A stretch of DNA of 64,000 nt from Microbacterium sp. ET2 (GCF_030347395.1 NZ_CP128170.1:3534001-3598000), one strand, 5' to 3'; counted from the stretch's first letter, positions 1 to 8,941 are shown. The notes: generated from the letters alone by a model not told the origin. Made by a program: numbers and translations.

Positions 1-1
1 C

Positions 2-1150
2 GTCCTGGGCATCAACCAGCCTCCGGTGACCATCAAGCAGGTCGAGGTCTCGATCATCGACGAGGCATTCTCGCAGGGCTGGGTCGAGCCCGAGCCCCCC
101 GCGCGGCTGACCGGCAAGACGGTCGCCGTCGTCGGTTCGGGCCCCGCCGGCCTCGCCGCCGCGCAGCAGCTCACGCGGGCAGGTCACACCGTGGCCGTCT
201 ACGAGCGTGATGACCGCATCGGCGGGCTTCTGCGCTACGGCATCCCGGACTTCAAGATGGAGAAGCGTCATCTCGAGGCGCGTCTTCGTCAGATGCGCGA
301 CGAGGGGACCCGGTTCCGCGCCGGCGTCGAGATCGGCGTGGACATCTCGTGGAGCGACTTGCGCGCGCGGTACGACGCCGTCGTCATCGCCACCGGTGCG
401 ACGGTGCCGCGCGACCTCGCGATCCCGGGTCGGGACCACGCCGGCGTCCACTTCGCGATGGAGTACCTCGTCGAATCCAACAAGACCGTGGCCGGCGACG
501 CGGTGCCCAACCAGATCACCGCCGAGGGCAAGCACGTCGTCGTCATCGGCGGCGGTGACACCGGAGCCGACTGCATCGGCACCGCCCACCGCCAGGGCGC
601 ACTGAGCGTGACCAACCTCGCGATCGGCAAACAGCCGCCCGAGGAGCGCCCCGAGGACCAGCCCTGGCCGATGACGCCGAACCTGTTCGAGATCGCCTCC
701 GCGCATGAAGAGGGCGGCGAGCGTCACTACCTCGCGTCCACCGTCGAGTTCCTCGCGAACGCCGTCGGCGAGGTCCGCGCGCTGCGCGTCGCCGAGACGG
801 AGTACCGCGACGGGCGACGCGTGCCGAAGTCGGGCACGGAGCGCGAGATCCCCGCCGACCTCGTCCTGATCGCGCTGGGCTTCACCGGCCCTGAGCACAC
901 GCACCTGGCCGATCAGCTCGGTACGCAGTTCGGTTCGCGCGGCAGCGTCGAGCGTGACGCGGTCTACCAGACATCCGCTCCCGGGGTGTTCGTCGCCGGC
1001 GACGCCGGGCGCGGTCAGTCGCTCATCGTCTGGGCGATCGCCGAGGGGCGTGCGGCAGCCGCCGCGGTCGACGAGTACCTCATGGGCAGCACCGACCTGC
1101 CGGCGCCCGTTCACCCGAACGATGTCGCCATCGGGCTGCAGCCCGCGTAG
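2..1150 (+). CDS. gltD: Glutamate synthase (NADPH) small subunit, 5' end cut by window
   Basis: The reading frame is open to the window edge, so this is the C-terminal 382 residues of a protein that begins upstream. GltD passes electrons from NADPH through FAD and Fe-S clusters to the large subunit GltB, which makes two glutamates from glutamine and 2-oxoglutarate. Visible are the FAD-binding GSGPAGLAAA motif (about residue 46 of the visible part), the substrate-side RYGIPDFKM segment, a second nucleotide-binding VIGGGDTGADC motif, and the C-terminal FVAGDAGRGQSL segment typical of the family. The N-terminal Fe-S cysteines lie outside the window. gltB would be expected just upstream. A GTG at 26 is internal, not the start. 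Confidence 0.95.
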   Translation, partial: VLGINQPPVTIKQVEVSIIDEAFSQGWVEPEPPARLTGKTVAVVGSGPAGLAAAQQLTRAGHTVAVYERDDRIGGLLRYGIPDFKMEKRHLEARLRQMRDEGTRFRAGVEIGVDISWSDLRARYDAVVIATGATVPRDLAIPGRDHAGVHFAMEYLVESNKTVAGDAVPNQITAEGKHVVVIGGGDTGADCIGTAHRQGALSVTNLAIGKQPPEERPEDQPWPMTPNLFEIASAHEEGGERHYLASTVEFLANAVGEVRALRVAETEYRDGRRVPKSGTEREIPADLVLIALGFTGPEHTHLADQLGTQFGSRGSVERDAVYQTSAPGVFVAGDAGRGQSLIVWAIAEGRAAAAAVDEYLMGSTDLPAPVHPNDVAIGLQPA

Positions 1151-1201
1151 GCTGGCCCCGGCCCTTCGCCACTTCCCCCTTCACTCGGAGTTCATACACG
1201 G

Positions 1202-2650
1202 ATGAGACGCGCCAAGATCGTCGCCACTTTGGGTCCTGCCACTTCCTCTTATGACATGGTCCGCGCGATCATCGACGCCGGCGTGGACATCGCCCGGCTC
1301 AACCTCAGCCACGGTGACTATTCCGTGCACGAGGCCAACTTCGCCAATGTCCGCAAGGCCGCCGAGGACGCAGGTCGCCCGGTCGCGGTGCTCGTCGACC
1401 TCCAGGGGCCGAAGATCCGCCTCGGTCGCTTCGCCGACGGGCCGCACGAGCTCGCCGAGGGTGACATCTTCAAGATCACCACCGAGGATGTCCCCGGCAC
1501 CAAGGAGCTCGTCTCGACGACGTTCAAGGGGCTTCCCGGCGACGTCAGGCGCGGCGACTTCCTCCTGATCGACGACGGCAAGGTCCGCGTCGAGGTCGTC
1601 GAGGTCGAGGGATCGGTCGTGACGACGCGTGTCGTCGTCGCCGGCGCGGTGTCGAACAACAAGGGCATCAACCTGCCCGGCGTGGCGGTGAACGTTCCCG
1701 CGCTGTCGGAGAAGGACGAGGCCGACCTCCGCTGGGGTCTGCGGATCGGCGCAGACTTCATCGCGCTCTCGTTCGTGCGCAACGCCAAGGACATCCAGCG
1801 CGTGCACGTCATCATGGCCGAGGAGGGACGCCACGTCCCCGTGATCGCCAAGATCGAGAAACCGCAGGCGGTGGACAACCTCGAGGAGATCATCGACGCG
1901 TTCGACGGCATCATGGTCGCCCGTGGAGACCTCGGCGTGGAGCTCCCGCTGGAGGCGGTGCCGATCGTGCAGAAGCGCGCCGTCGAGCTCTGCCGCCGGA
2001 TGGCCAAGCCCGTCATCGTCGCCACCCAGATGCTCGAATCGATGATCAACAACCCGGTGCCCACGCGCGCTGAGACCAGCGACGTCGCCAACGCCGTCCT
2101 CGACGGCGCTGACGCCGTCATGCTCTCGGGTGAGACCAGCGTGGGTGACTACCCGGTGAAGGTCGTCGAGACCATGGCGCGCATCGTCGAGTCGACCGAG
2201 GACCACGGACTCGAGCGCATCGCGCCGCTGACGACCAAGCCGCGGACCCAGGGCGGCGCGATCACCCTCGCCGCGATGGAGGTGGCCGACTTCGTCGAGG
2301 CGAAGTTCCTCTGCATCTTCACCGAATCCGGTGACACCGCTCGCCGCATGTCGCGCCTGCGCCCGAAGATCCCCATGATCGGATTCACGCCCGAGCCGGC
2401 GATCCGTCGTCGCATGGCGATCACCTGGGGGATCCGCTCGACGCTCGTCGAGCACGTTCCGCACACGGACCGCATGTTCATCCAGGTCGACGACTACCTG
2501 CTCTCGAACGACCTGGCGAAGGTCGGTGACAAGGTCGTCGTGATCTCCGGGTCGCCTCCCGGCATCGTGGGTTCGACCAACGACATCCGCATCCACAAGG
2601 TCGGCGATGCCGTGCACGGTGCGGCCCCGATCTACCAGACGCGGGACTGA
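1202..2650 (+). CDS. pyk: Pyruvate kinase
   Basis: Catalyses the last step of glycolysis, phosphoenolpyruvate plus ADP to pyruvate plus ATP, in the cytosol. The 482 residues are the normal length. The N-terminal RRAKIVATLGPA motif, the NLSHGD segment, the active-site VIAKIEKPQAVDN motif (about residue 216) and the ARGDLGVELP loop are all intact, with the small B domain between roughly residues 70 and 165. The ATG at 1202 starts directly with the conserved N-terminus. The gene lies 51 bp after gltD on the same strand. A strong hairpin at 2664-2698 follows, shared with the convergent helicase gene. Confidence 0.97.
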   Translation: MRRAKIVATLGPATSSYDMVRAIIDAGVDIARLNLSHGDYSVHEANFANVRKAAEDAGRPVAVLVDLQGPKIRLGRFADGPHELAEGDIFKITTEDVPGTKELVSTTFKGLPGDVRRGDFLLIDDGKVRVEVVEVEGSVVTTRVVVAGAVSNNKGINLPGVAVNVPALSEKDEADLRWGLRIGADFIALSFVRNAKDIQRVHVIMAEEGRHVPVIAKIEKPQAVDNLEEIIDAFDGIMVARGDLGVELPLEAVPIVQKRAVELCRRMAKPVIVATQMLESMINNPVPTRAETSDVANAVLDGADAVMLSGETSVGDYPVKVVETMARIVESTEDHGLERIAPLTTKPRTQGGAITLAAMEVADFVEAKFLCIFTESGDTARRMSRLRPKIPMIGFTPEPAIRRRMAITWGIRSTLVEHVPHTDRMFIQVDDYLLSNDLAKVGDKVVVISGSPPGIVGSTNDIRIHKVGDAVHGAAPIYQTRD

Positions 2651-2663
2651 GCCTCAGCCCCTG

Positions 2664-2698
2664 GGAACCTCCTCATGCGACGAGCGTGAGGAGGTTCC
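2664..2698. terminator. Bidirectional hairpin between pyk and recQ
   Basis: A 12-bp perfect inverted repeat (GGAACCTCCTCA and its complement, 11-nt loop) lies just after the pyk stop. The stop codon and last codons of the convergent helicase (2673 onward) are inside the hairpin, so one structure can end both transcripts. Confidence 0.7.
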
Positions 2699-4307
2699 GT
2701 TCTTCCACGGCCGCCAGCTGGAGAACCTTGTACCCCTGATCGCCGAAGAACACGGTGAGTCGATCGTCGTCGACCTCCACGACACTCCCGCGTCCCCATT
2801 CGACGTGGTCGACCTCGGCGCCCGGTGGGAACGGTGCAGCCGCACCAGCCGCATCGGCCGCTGCGGCGTCCTCGGCGGTACCGCTGCGGCACGTGTCGCA
2901 GCTGCGGCAGGACGCGGAACCGTCGTCCCCGAAGTAGCTCAGCAGGACCCGTCGACGGCAGTCCCTCGTCTCGGCATACCGACGCATGACGTCCAGGCGC
3001 GACTGCTCGATGCGCTCTCGGCGCTCGGCGGCTTCCCGTGCCAGAGCAGCAGCCTCCTTCGGCCGACGTACCGAGATGATCGTCGCGCCCTTCTGATCCA
3101 CGACGACCACTCCCGCTTCGACGAGGAGGTGGACCAGGCCTGTGACGCGACGGGTCGGAAGCCCGAGCGTCTCGGCGAGTGCTCGGATCCGCAGAGGCGT
3201 GCCCGCCTTCGCGAGGGCGCGATAGACCCGGCTGACGGCCTCGGTGTCGACCGTGTGGGCGGTGAAGTACTTGCGGATTCCGAGATCCTCGGATCGGTAG
3301 AAGAGCACGGCCTGTGCCGGTTGCCCGTCTCTGCCCGCGCGTCCGGTCTCCTGCGTGTAGGCATCCAGTGATTCCGGTACGGCGGCGTGCACGACGAAGC
3401 GCACGTCGGGCTTGTCGATGCCCATGCCGAACGCGTTCGTCGCGACGACGACGTCGACCTCATCGTCGAGGAACTGCTCGTGCGTCCGTCTCCGCTCCGT
3501 CGCGGAAAGGCCGGCGTGGTAGGTCTCGGCACGCACCCCACGTTCGCGCAGACTCTGAGTGAGCCTCTCGGCCTCGCGGCGGGTCGACGTGTAGACGAGC
3601 CCTGGGCGGGGGAGTGTCGGAATGAGCTCCCGCAGTTCGCGATCCTTCTCGGCTTCCTCGGAGAAGCGCCGGACGTCCAGATCGATATTCGGTCTGTCGA
3701 TGCCGCGTACGACCAGGAGCGGATCCTCCATGCGCAGCCGTCCGACGATCTCTTCGCGCACGGGTGCGGCAGCGGTGGCCGTGAGGGCCGCGGTCGGCGG
3801 GTTTCCGAGGCGTTCGCGCACATCGCCGAGCCCGAGGTAGTCGGGCCGGAAATCGTGTCCCCAGCTCGCAACGCAGTGGGCCTCGTCGACGACGAACAAG
3901 CCGACCGTCACACGCGACAGGCGGTCGAGCACATCATCCTTGGCGAGCTGTTCGGGAGCGAGGAAGAGGAACTCCACCTCGCCGGCCGCGACCGCCTGCC
4001 ACAGCTTCTCGGTCGCGCGATCTCCGATCGTGGAGTTGAGCATCGCGCCGCGCGGCGCGTGAGGAGTGTCGGCGAGACCTGCGAGCTGGTCGGCCTGCAG
4101 GGCGATCAGGGGAGAGACGACGATCGTCATCCCGTCCCGAAGTGCCCCCGCGAGCTGATAGACGGCGGACTTCCCCGCGCCGGTGGGAAGAACGGCCACC
4201 ACGTCACGGCCCGCCAGGAGTGCGCTGACGGCTTCCTCCTGTCCTTCTCGAAGCTCATCCCATCCGAAAAGCTCGCGCGCAGCGCGAGCGATCGACATCC
4301 TCGACAT
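2673..4307 (-). CDS. recQ: RecQ-family ATP-dependent DNA helicase with Tudor-like C-terminus
   Basis: A 3'-5' superfamily 2 DNA helicase of 544 residues for repair and fork processing. Seen: Walker A PTGAGKS, the DEAH box in VVDEAHCVASWGHDFRP, the helicase motif VI region QETGRAGRDG, and a RecQ zinc site with four cysteines (CRRRVLLSYFG, then CRSCDTC). The usual HRDC domain is absent. Instead the last 50 or so residues have the pattern of the Tudor-like (DUF3553/PcrA-UvrD) fold, with HVEWGRGSVV and LTVFFGDQGYKVL. The longer reading frame begins at 4373, but the ATG at 4307 has a GGAAGGA ribosome site and was chosen; the ATG at 4298 is the alternative. Confidence 0.9.
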   Translation of the reverse strand: MSRMSIARAARELFGWDELREGQEEAVSALLAGRDVVAVLPTGAGKSAVYQLAGALRDGMTIVVSPLIALQADQLAGLADTPHAPRGAMLNSTIGDRATEKLWQAVAAGEVEFLFLAPEQLAKDDVLDRLSRVTVGLFVVDEAHCVASWGHDFRPDYLGLGDVRERLGNPPTAALTATAAAPVREEIVGRLRMEDPLLVVRGIDRPNIDLDVRRFSEEAEKDRELRELIPTLPRPGLVYTSTRREAERLTQSLRERGVRAETYHAGLSATERRRTHEQFLDDEVDVVVATNAFGMGIDKPDVRFVVHAAVPESLDAYTQETGRAGRDGQPAQAVLFYRSEDLGIRKYFTAHTVDTEAVSRVYRALAKAGTPLRIRALAETLGLPTRRVTGLVHLLVEAGVVVVDQKGATIISVRRPKEAAALAREAAERRERIEQSRLDVMRRYAETRDCRRRVLLSYFGDDGSASCRSCDTCRSGTAEDAAAADAAGAAAPFPPGAEVDHVEWGRGSVVEVDDDRLTVFFGDQGYKVLQLAAVEERNLLTLVA

Positions 4308-4459
4308 CCTGTCCTTCCCTCGGGGCCGGATCATCATGCCACCCACGACGGGCGTCCACCGGGGGATTGACAACCGGTGATCGAGCGGTCGCCTGCGCCC
4401 CTCCCGAATGGACCGCGTTGTCGCTACGCTGAGGCCACACCTCGAGGCGCGGAGCGAAG

Positions 4460-4852
4460 ATGCCCTACATCACCGATCTGATCTGGCTCATGCTGTGGGC
4501 GTTCTACTTCGTCGCCTATCTGTACGTCGTCATCGTCATCATCACCGACCTGTTCCGCGACCACCGGCTCAGCGGATGGTTCAAGGCGCTGTGGATCATC
4601 GCGCTCGTCTTCGTGCCGCTTCTGACCGCGCTGATCTACATCATCGCCCGGGGCCGAGGGATGGCGGAGCGAGCCCATTCTCCAGGACCGCGAACCGTTG
4701 CGGAGAACGACGACTATCGGCCCGCGCCGTCGGCCAGCCCTGCGGACGACATCGCCAAGGCCAAAGAACTCCTCGATTCGGGGGTTATCACCCCGGGCGA
4801 GTTCGAGGCGTTGAAGAGCAAGGCCCTCGGTCACCAGTTCTACGGTGCGTGA
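4460..4852 (+). CDS. Membrane protein with PLDc_N-like segment and C-terminal SHOCT domain
   Basis: A protein of 130 residues. The first two thirds form two membrane helices (about residues 8-31 and 42-66) in the arrangement of the PLDc_N family. A polar linker leads to a C-terminal SHOCT motif (IAKAKELLDSGVITPGEFEALK), a short helical module often found on membrane proteins and thought to mediate oligomerisation. GGAG five bases before the ATG supports the start. A possible -10 (TACGCT) lies at 4425-4430, giving a short leader. The physiological role is unknown. Confidence 0.85.
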   Translation: MPYITDLIWLMLWAFYFVAYLYVVIVIITDLFRDHRLSGWFKALWIIALVFVPLLTALIYIIARGRGMAERAHSPGPRTVAENDDYRPAPSASPADDIAKAKELLDSGVITPGEFEALKSKALGHQFYGA

Positions 4853-4869
4853 GCCGGCGACGCACGGGG

Positions 4870-4952
4870 TGCCGGTGGTGGGAGTCGAACCCACACGCCC
4901 TTTCGGGCAACCGAGTTTGAGTCGGTCGCGTCTGCCATTCCGCCACACCGGC
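4870..4952 (-). tRNA. tRNA-Leu (anticodon CAA)
   Basis: On the minus strand the sequence begins GCCGGTGTGGCGGAATGGCA and folds into a class II tRNA: acceptor stem GCCGGTG/CACCGGC, anticodon loop CTCAAAC with anticodon CAA (reads UUG), a long variable arm closed by GCCC-GAAA-GGGC, and the TTCGA T-loop. The discriminator is A at 4870. CCA is not encoded. Confidence 0.95.
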
Positions 4953-4980
4953 TCGCGGCGAGCGGCCGCGTCCGCCCTCG

Positions 4981-4986
4981 ACCCTA
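4981..4986 (-). promoter_or_regulatory. -10 element for tRNA-Leu
   Basis: TAGGGT on the minus strand, about 29 bp before the tRNA 5' end, matches the -10 hexamer seen throughout this window. Confidence 0.4.
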
Positions 4987-5030
4987 TCGCAGCGAGCGGG
5001 ACCGATTGCGGGCCCGCAGGCGGGAAGCCG

Positions 5031-5036
5031 TAGGAT
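5031..5036 (+). promoter_or_regulatory. -10 element, leaderless pdtaR
   Basis: TAGGAT with exactly 6 nt to the GTG at 5043, so transcription should begin at or next to the start codon. Confidence 0.6.
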
Positions 5037-5042
5037 TGCGGG

Positions 5043-5696
5043 GTGACTGAGCAAGAGCAGGCTGGGCAAGAGCAGACCGGGCAAGAGCAGACCGCGCGAG
5101 AGCAGGCCACCGCATCCGCCCCCCGCCGGGTCGTCGTCGCCGAGGATGAGTCGCTCATCCGCCTCGACATCGTCGAGATCCTCCGCGACAACGGCTTCGA
5201 TGTCGTCGGAGAGGCCGGCGACGGTGAGACCGCCGTGCAGCTGGCCACAGAGCTGCGCCCCGACCTCGTGATCATGGACGTCAAGATGCCCCAGCTCGAC
5301 GGCATCAGCGCCGCCGAGAAGCTCAGCAAGAATCACATCGCCCCCGTGGTGCTGCTCACGGCCTTCAGCCAGAAGGAGCTCGTCGAGCGCGCGAGCGAGG
5401 CCGGAGCGCTGGCGTACGTCGTCAAGCCGTTCACCCCGAACGATCTGCTTCCCGCCATCGAGATCGCCCTGGCCCGCCATGAGCAGATCATCACGCTCGA
5501 GGCCGAGGTCGCCGACATGGTCGAGCGCTTCGAGACCCGCAAGCTGGTCGACCGTGCGAAGGGTCTCCTGAACGAGAAGATGGGCCTCACCGAGCCCGAG
5601 GCGTTCCGCTGGATCCAGAAGGCGTCGATGGACCGTCGCCTGACGATGCAGGATGTCGCCAAGGCGATCATCGAGCAGCTCGCCCCGAAGAAGTGA
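5043..5696 (+). CDS. pdtaR: ANTAR-domain response regulator (PdtaR type)
   Basis: A cytosolic two-component regulator of 217 residues. The receiver domain (about residues 29-145) has the acidic pair in VVAEDES, the phosphorylatable Asp79 in LVIMDVKMP, the Thr in LLTAF and the Lys in VVKPF. A C-terminal ANTAR domain (about 155-212, ending AKAIIEQLAPKK) follows. ANTAR proteins bind paired hairpins in nascent RNA and prevent termination, so this is probably an RNA-binding antiterminator switched by a histidine kinase (PdtaS), which is not encoded here. The first 24 residues are a Glu/Gln-rich repeat from four 15-bp DNA units. No ribosome site is present; the start is set by the adjacent -10 element. 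Confidence 0.93.
   Translation: MTEQEQAGQEQTGQEQTAREQATASAPRRVVVAEDESLIRLDIVEILRDNGFDVVGEAGDGETAVQLATELRPDLVIMDVKMPQLDGISAAEKLSKNHIAPVVLLTAFSQKELVERASEAGALAYVVKPFTPNDLLPAIEIALARHEQIITLEAEVADMVERFETRKLVDRAKGLLNEKMGLTEPEAFRWIQKASMDRRLTMQDVAKAIIEQLAPKK
5049..5108 (+). repeat. 15-bp coding minisatellite, four copies
   Basis: Four tandem 15-bp units (type GGGCAAGAGCAGACC; copies two and three identical, outer copies diverged) encode the repeated E/Q-rich N-terminus of the PdtaR-like protein. They keep frame, so copy number can change without disrupting the gene. Confidence 0.9.
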
Positions 5697-5734
5697 GCCG
5701 CGCGGCGAAGCCGCCGTATTCGAACCCTGTGGGA

Positions 5735-6175
5735 TCACTGCCGCGCAGCGGCGCTGATCTCCTTGATGTGATTGGTGATCCGCACCGTCGAACAGCGGCG
5801 TCCCTCATCGTCGGTCACGACGATCTCGTGGACGGTGAGGCTGCGTCCGAGGTGGAGAGGCGTGCAGACGCCTGTCACGAAACCAGTGGTCGCGGATCGG
5901 GTGTGCGTCGCGTTGATGTCGACGCCGACTGCGAGGCGCCCGGCCCCGGCGTGGAAATTGGCATGCATCGAGCCGAGCGACTCGCCGAGCACGACGTACG
6001 CGCCGCCATGGAAGAGCCCGACCGGCTGGGTGTTGCCCGCGACCGGCATCCGGGCCGCGCACCGCTCGGCGGTGAACTCCAGCCATTCGAAGCCCATCTT
6101 CTCGGCGAGGGCTCCGATGCCCCGGGCGTCGGCCCAGGCGAGCTGGTCGGAGGCGGTGTCGACGGTGTCGGTCAT
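5735..6175 (-). CDS. Hotdog-fold thioesterase (PaaI/YdiI type)
   Basis: A protein of 146 residues that hydrolyses acyl-CoA or aryl-CoA thioesters. The family signature is clear: GLFHGGAYVVLGESLGS, in which the HGG loop and the following Glu are catalytic, then INATHTRSA in the second half. The open frame extends far upstream through the complement of polA, but the family N-terminus begins at the ATG at 6175, preceded by AGGA. It is transcribed away from polA, whose start lies 51 bp off on the other strand. The substrate cannot be told from the sequence. Confidence 0.88.
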   Translation of the reverse strand: MTDTVDTASDQLAWADARGIGALAEKMGFEWLEFTAERCAARMPVAGNTQPVGLFHGGAYVVLGESLGSMHANFHAGAGRLAVGVDINATHTRSATTGFVTGVCTPLHLGRSLTVHEIVVTDDEGRRCSTVRITNHIKEISAAARQ

Positions 6176-6214
6176 CGGCGGGTTCCTGGCTCGGGGGGTG
6201 TCACACCCCGCGTC

Positions 6215-6220
6215 TAGGCT
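6215..6220 (+). promoter_or_regulatory. -10 element, leaderless polA
   Basis: TAGGCT, 6 nt before the GTG start at 6227, with no ribosome-binding site between. Confidence 0.6.
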
Positions 6221-6226
6221 GTCAGG

Positions 6227-8866
6227 GTGACGGACTCCGCAAAGCCTACCCTCCTCGTCGTGGACGGCCACTCGCTGGCCTACCGGGCGTTCTACGCCCT
6301 CCCGGTCGACAACTTCTCGACGAAGGACGGGCAGCACACCAACGGGATCTACGGCTTCCTGGCGATGCTCATCAACCTCATCAAGGCCGAGAAGCCCACG
6401 CACCTCGCTGTGGCCTTCGACACCTCGCGTCAGTCGTTCCGCACACGGCAGTACGCCGAGTACAAGGCGAACCGCTCCGAGACCCCGAAGGAGTTCCAGG
6501 GACAGATCCCGCTGCTCAAGGAGTGCCTCGGGGCGATGAGCATCCCGGTGCTCGAGCAGGAGGACATCGAGGCCGACGACATACTCGCCACGCTCGCCAC
6601 GCGCGGAGCCGCCGAGGGCTTCCACGTCCTCGTCTGCTCCGGCGACCGCGACACGATCCAGCTGGTCACCGAGGACATCACGCTGCTGTACCCCAACGTG
6701 CAGGGCGTGTCTCAGCTCAAGCGCTACGACACCGAGGCGGTGCGCGAGCGCTACGGCGTCGAACCGGCGATGTACCCCGACGTCGCGGCCCTCGTCGGCG
6801 AGACCAGCGACAACCTCCCCGGCGTGCCGAAGGTGGGCGAGAAGACGGCGGTGAAGTGGCTGAACCAGTTCGGTTCGCTTGATGATCTCCTGGCTCAGGC
6901 CGACAAGGTGACCGGAGTTGTGGGGAACAATCTCCGCGAGCATCTCGACGACGTCCGCCGAAACCGGCAGCTGAATGCCCTCCTCACCGACGTCGATCTG
7001 CCCGTGGGTCCCGTCGACCTCGCTGTGCGGCCGATCGATGCCCAGGCCGTCCGAGAGATCTTCGCGCAATTGGAGTTCCGGACGCTCCTGCCGCGGGTCT
7101 TCGAGGCCGCGGGCGTCGATCAGGCCATGTCGGCGCAAGCGGCCGTCCCCACTGCCACGGCGCCCACGCCCTCCGAGCCCGACTCCTCGAGTCTGGCGGC
7201 CTGGGTCGACCAGACGTCAGGCGATGTGGCCCTGACCGTCGTCGTGGAGAACGGCCGACCGCGTCGCATCGGACTCGCCACGGCCGACGCCGCCGTCGAA
7301 GCGACCTGGTCCGAAGAAGTCGCCGCGGCCCTGACCCCGTGGCTGCTCTCGGGGTCGCCGAAGGTCCTCACCGACGCCAAGCCGCAGGTCAAGGCACTCC
7401 GCCGGGAGGGTATCCGTCTGGGCGGACTCGCGTTCGACACGATCCTGGCGGGCTGGCTCCTGCGACCGAGCTTCCCCGACAAATCCCTTGCCGATCTCAC
7501 CGATCGTTTCCTGGGAGAGAAGCTCCCCGAGGCCGATCCCGCCCAGCTCGTCCCCGAGACCGAGGGCGCGACCCCAGGACAGCTTTCGTGGTTCACCTTG
7601 CGCGTCGCCGAGGCGCAGCGGTCGCAGCTCGCGGCACCCGTCCTCTCGGTTCTCTCCGACATCGAGCTGCCCACCCTGCAGACCCTCGCGGACATGGAGC
7701 TCGCAGGTGTGGCGGTCTCGCACGCGAAGCTGTCGGAGTTCTCGGGGGAGCTGGGCGAGCGGGCTGACCGGATCGCGCAGGAGGCCTACGCGGCGATCGG
7801 ACGAGAGGTGAACCTCGGGTCGCCGAAGCAACTCCAGGAGGTGCTCTTCGAGGAGCTTCAGCTGCCGAAGACCCGGAAGACCAAGACGGGTTACTCCACG
7901 GATGCTGCGGTGCTCGCCGATCTGCAGGAATCCCACCCGCATCCGTTCCTGAGCCTCCTGCTCCAGCATCGCGAGGCGACGAAGCTGCGCCAGATCATCG
8001 AGTCCCTCGACGTGGCGATCGGTTCCGACGGGCGCATCCGCACCACCTACCTCCAGACGGGATCGCAGACGGGCCGGCTCTCGAGCACCGACCCCAACCT
8101 CCAGAACATCCCGATCCGCACCGAGGAGAGCCGCCGCATCCGCTCGGCGTTCGAGGTCGGCGAAGGCTACGAAGCGCTGCTGACCGCTGACTACTCGCAG
8201 ATCGAGATGCGCATCATGGCGCACCTGTCCGAGGACCCCGGCCTGATCGAGGCGTTCAACTCGGGTGAGGACACCCACCGGTTCGTGGGCGCCCGGGTCT
8301 TCGGTGTGGCACCCGAGGACGTCACCCCGGCGATGCGCACGAAGGTCAAGGCGATGTCCTACGGTCTCGTGTACGGTCTGTCGGCGTTCGGGCTGTCCAA
8401 GCAGCTGCGGATCGAGCAGTCCGAGGCCCGAGAGCTGATGCTCGAGTACTTCGCGCGGTTCGGGGCCGTGCGCGATTACCTGCGCACGTCGGTCGAGAAG
8501 GCCCGCATCGACGGCTATACCGAGACGATCTTCGGTCGCCGCCGGCCGTTCCCCGACCTCAACAGTCCCAACCGGGTGCTCCGCGAGAACGCCGAACGAG
8601 CGGCGCTGAACGCGCCGATCCAGGGCAGCGCCGCCGACATCATGAAGGTCGCACTGTTCCGCATCCACGACGACCTCACCTCGCAGGGGCTCGGATCACG
8701 TGTGCTCCTGCAGATCCATGACGAACTCGTCGTCGAGGTGGCGCCGGGGGAGTGGGATGCGGCGGAGCGCATCGTGCGGGAGCGGATGGCGGATGCGGCG
8801 GAGCTGACTGTTCCGCTCGACGTGCAGATCGGTCGCGGCGGCGACTGGAACGCCGCGGGCCACTGA
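6227..8866 (+). CDS. polA: DNA polymerase I
   Basis: A protein of 879 residues for Okazaki fragment maturation and repair synthesis. Domains: 5'-3' exonuclease/flap nuclease (about 1-300, VVDGHSLAYRAFYALP, with acidic clusters in EADDILATLA and SGDRDTIQL), a 3'-5' exonuclease-like domain (about 320-490), and the polymerase (about 510-879) with motif A DYSQIEMRIMAHLS, motif B KAMSYGLVYGLSAFG and motif C QIHDELVVE. The first exonuclease motif of the middle domain is degenerate (VVVENG where DxE is expected), as usual in actinobacterial PolA, so proofreading is probably absent. Transcription should be leaderless. Confidence 0.97.
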   Translation: MTDSAKPTLLVVDGHSLAYRAFYALPVDNFSTKDGQHTNGIYGFLAMLINLIKAEKPTHLAVAFDTSRQSFRTRQYAEYKANRSETPKEFQGQIPLLKECLGAMSIPVLEQEDIEADDILATLATRGAAEGFHVLVCSGDRDTIQLVTEDITLLYPNVQGVSQLKRYDTEAVRERYGVEPAMYPDVAALVGETSDNLPGVPKVGEKTAVKWLNQFGSLDDLLAQADKVTGVVGNNLREHLDDVRRNRQLNALLTDVDLPVGPVDLAVRPIDAQAVREIFAQLEFRTLLPRVFEAAGVDQAMSAQAAVPTATAPTPSEPDSSSLAAWVDQTSGDVALTVVVENGRPRRIGLATADAAVEATWSEEVAAALTPWLLSGSPKVLTDAKPQVKALRREGIRLGGLAFDTILAGWLLRPSFPDKSLADLTDRFLGEKLPEADPAQLVPETEGATPGQLSWFTLRVAEAQRSQLAAPVLSVLSDIELPTLQTLADMELAGVAVSHAKLSEFSGELGERADRIAQEAYAAIGREVNLGSPKQLQEVLFEELQLPKTRKTKTGYSTDAAVLADLQESHPHPFLSLLLQHREATKLRQIIESLDVAIGSDGRIRTTYLQTGSQTGRLSSTDPNLQNIPIRTEESRRIRSAFEVGEGYEALLTADYSQIEMRIMAHLSEDPGLIEAFNSGEDTHRFVGARVFGVAPEDVTPAMRTKVKAMSYGLVYGLSAFGLSKQLRIEQSEARELMLEYFARFGAVRDYLRTSVEKARIDGYTETIFGRRRPFPDLNSPNRVLRENAERAALNAPIQGSAADIMKVALFRIHDDLTSQGLGSRVLLQIHDELVVEVAPGEWDAAERIVRERMADAAELTVPLDVQIGRGGDWNAAGH

Positions 8867-8928
8867 CCGATCCCGTCAACGGTCGAGACGCGCCACGGCC
8901 GTGTTGGCGCTCGGCCGAGCGAGGTGCC

Positions 8929-8934
8929 TAGGCT
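8929..8934 (+). promoter_or_regulatory. -10 element, leaderless DUF885 gene
   Basis: TAGGCT, 7 nt before the ATG at 8942. It favours that ATG over the in-frame GTG at 8924, which lies upstream of the hexamer. Confidence 0.55.
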
Positions 8935-8941
8935 CAGAGGT

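Noticed and set aside
1181..2617. 478-residue open frame antisense to pyk
   Set aside because: It is the complement of a clear pyruvate kinase gene, rich in Asp, Val, His, Leu, Arg and Gly as expected from reversed GC-rich codons, with no family motif.
5049..5108. Short CRISPR-like repeat array
   Set aside because: The units are directly adjacent without spacers, only 15 bp, and encode protein. No cas genes or other arrays were seen in the window.
6176..7138. N-terminal extension of the thioesterase frame
   Set aside because: The open frame continues through the complement of polA, but the family N-terminus and a ribosome site place the start at 6175.
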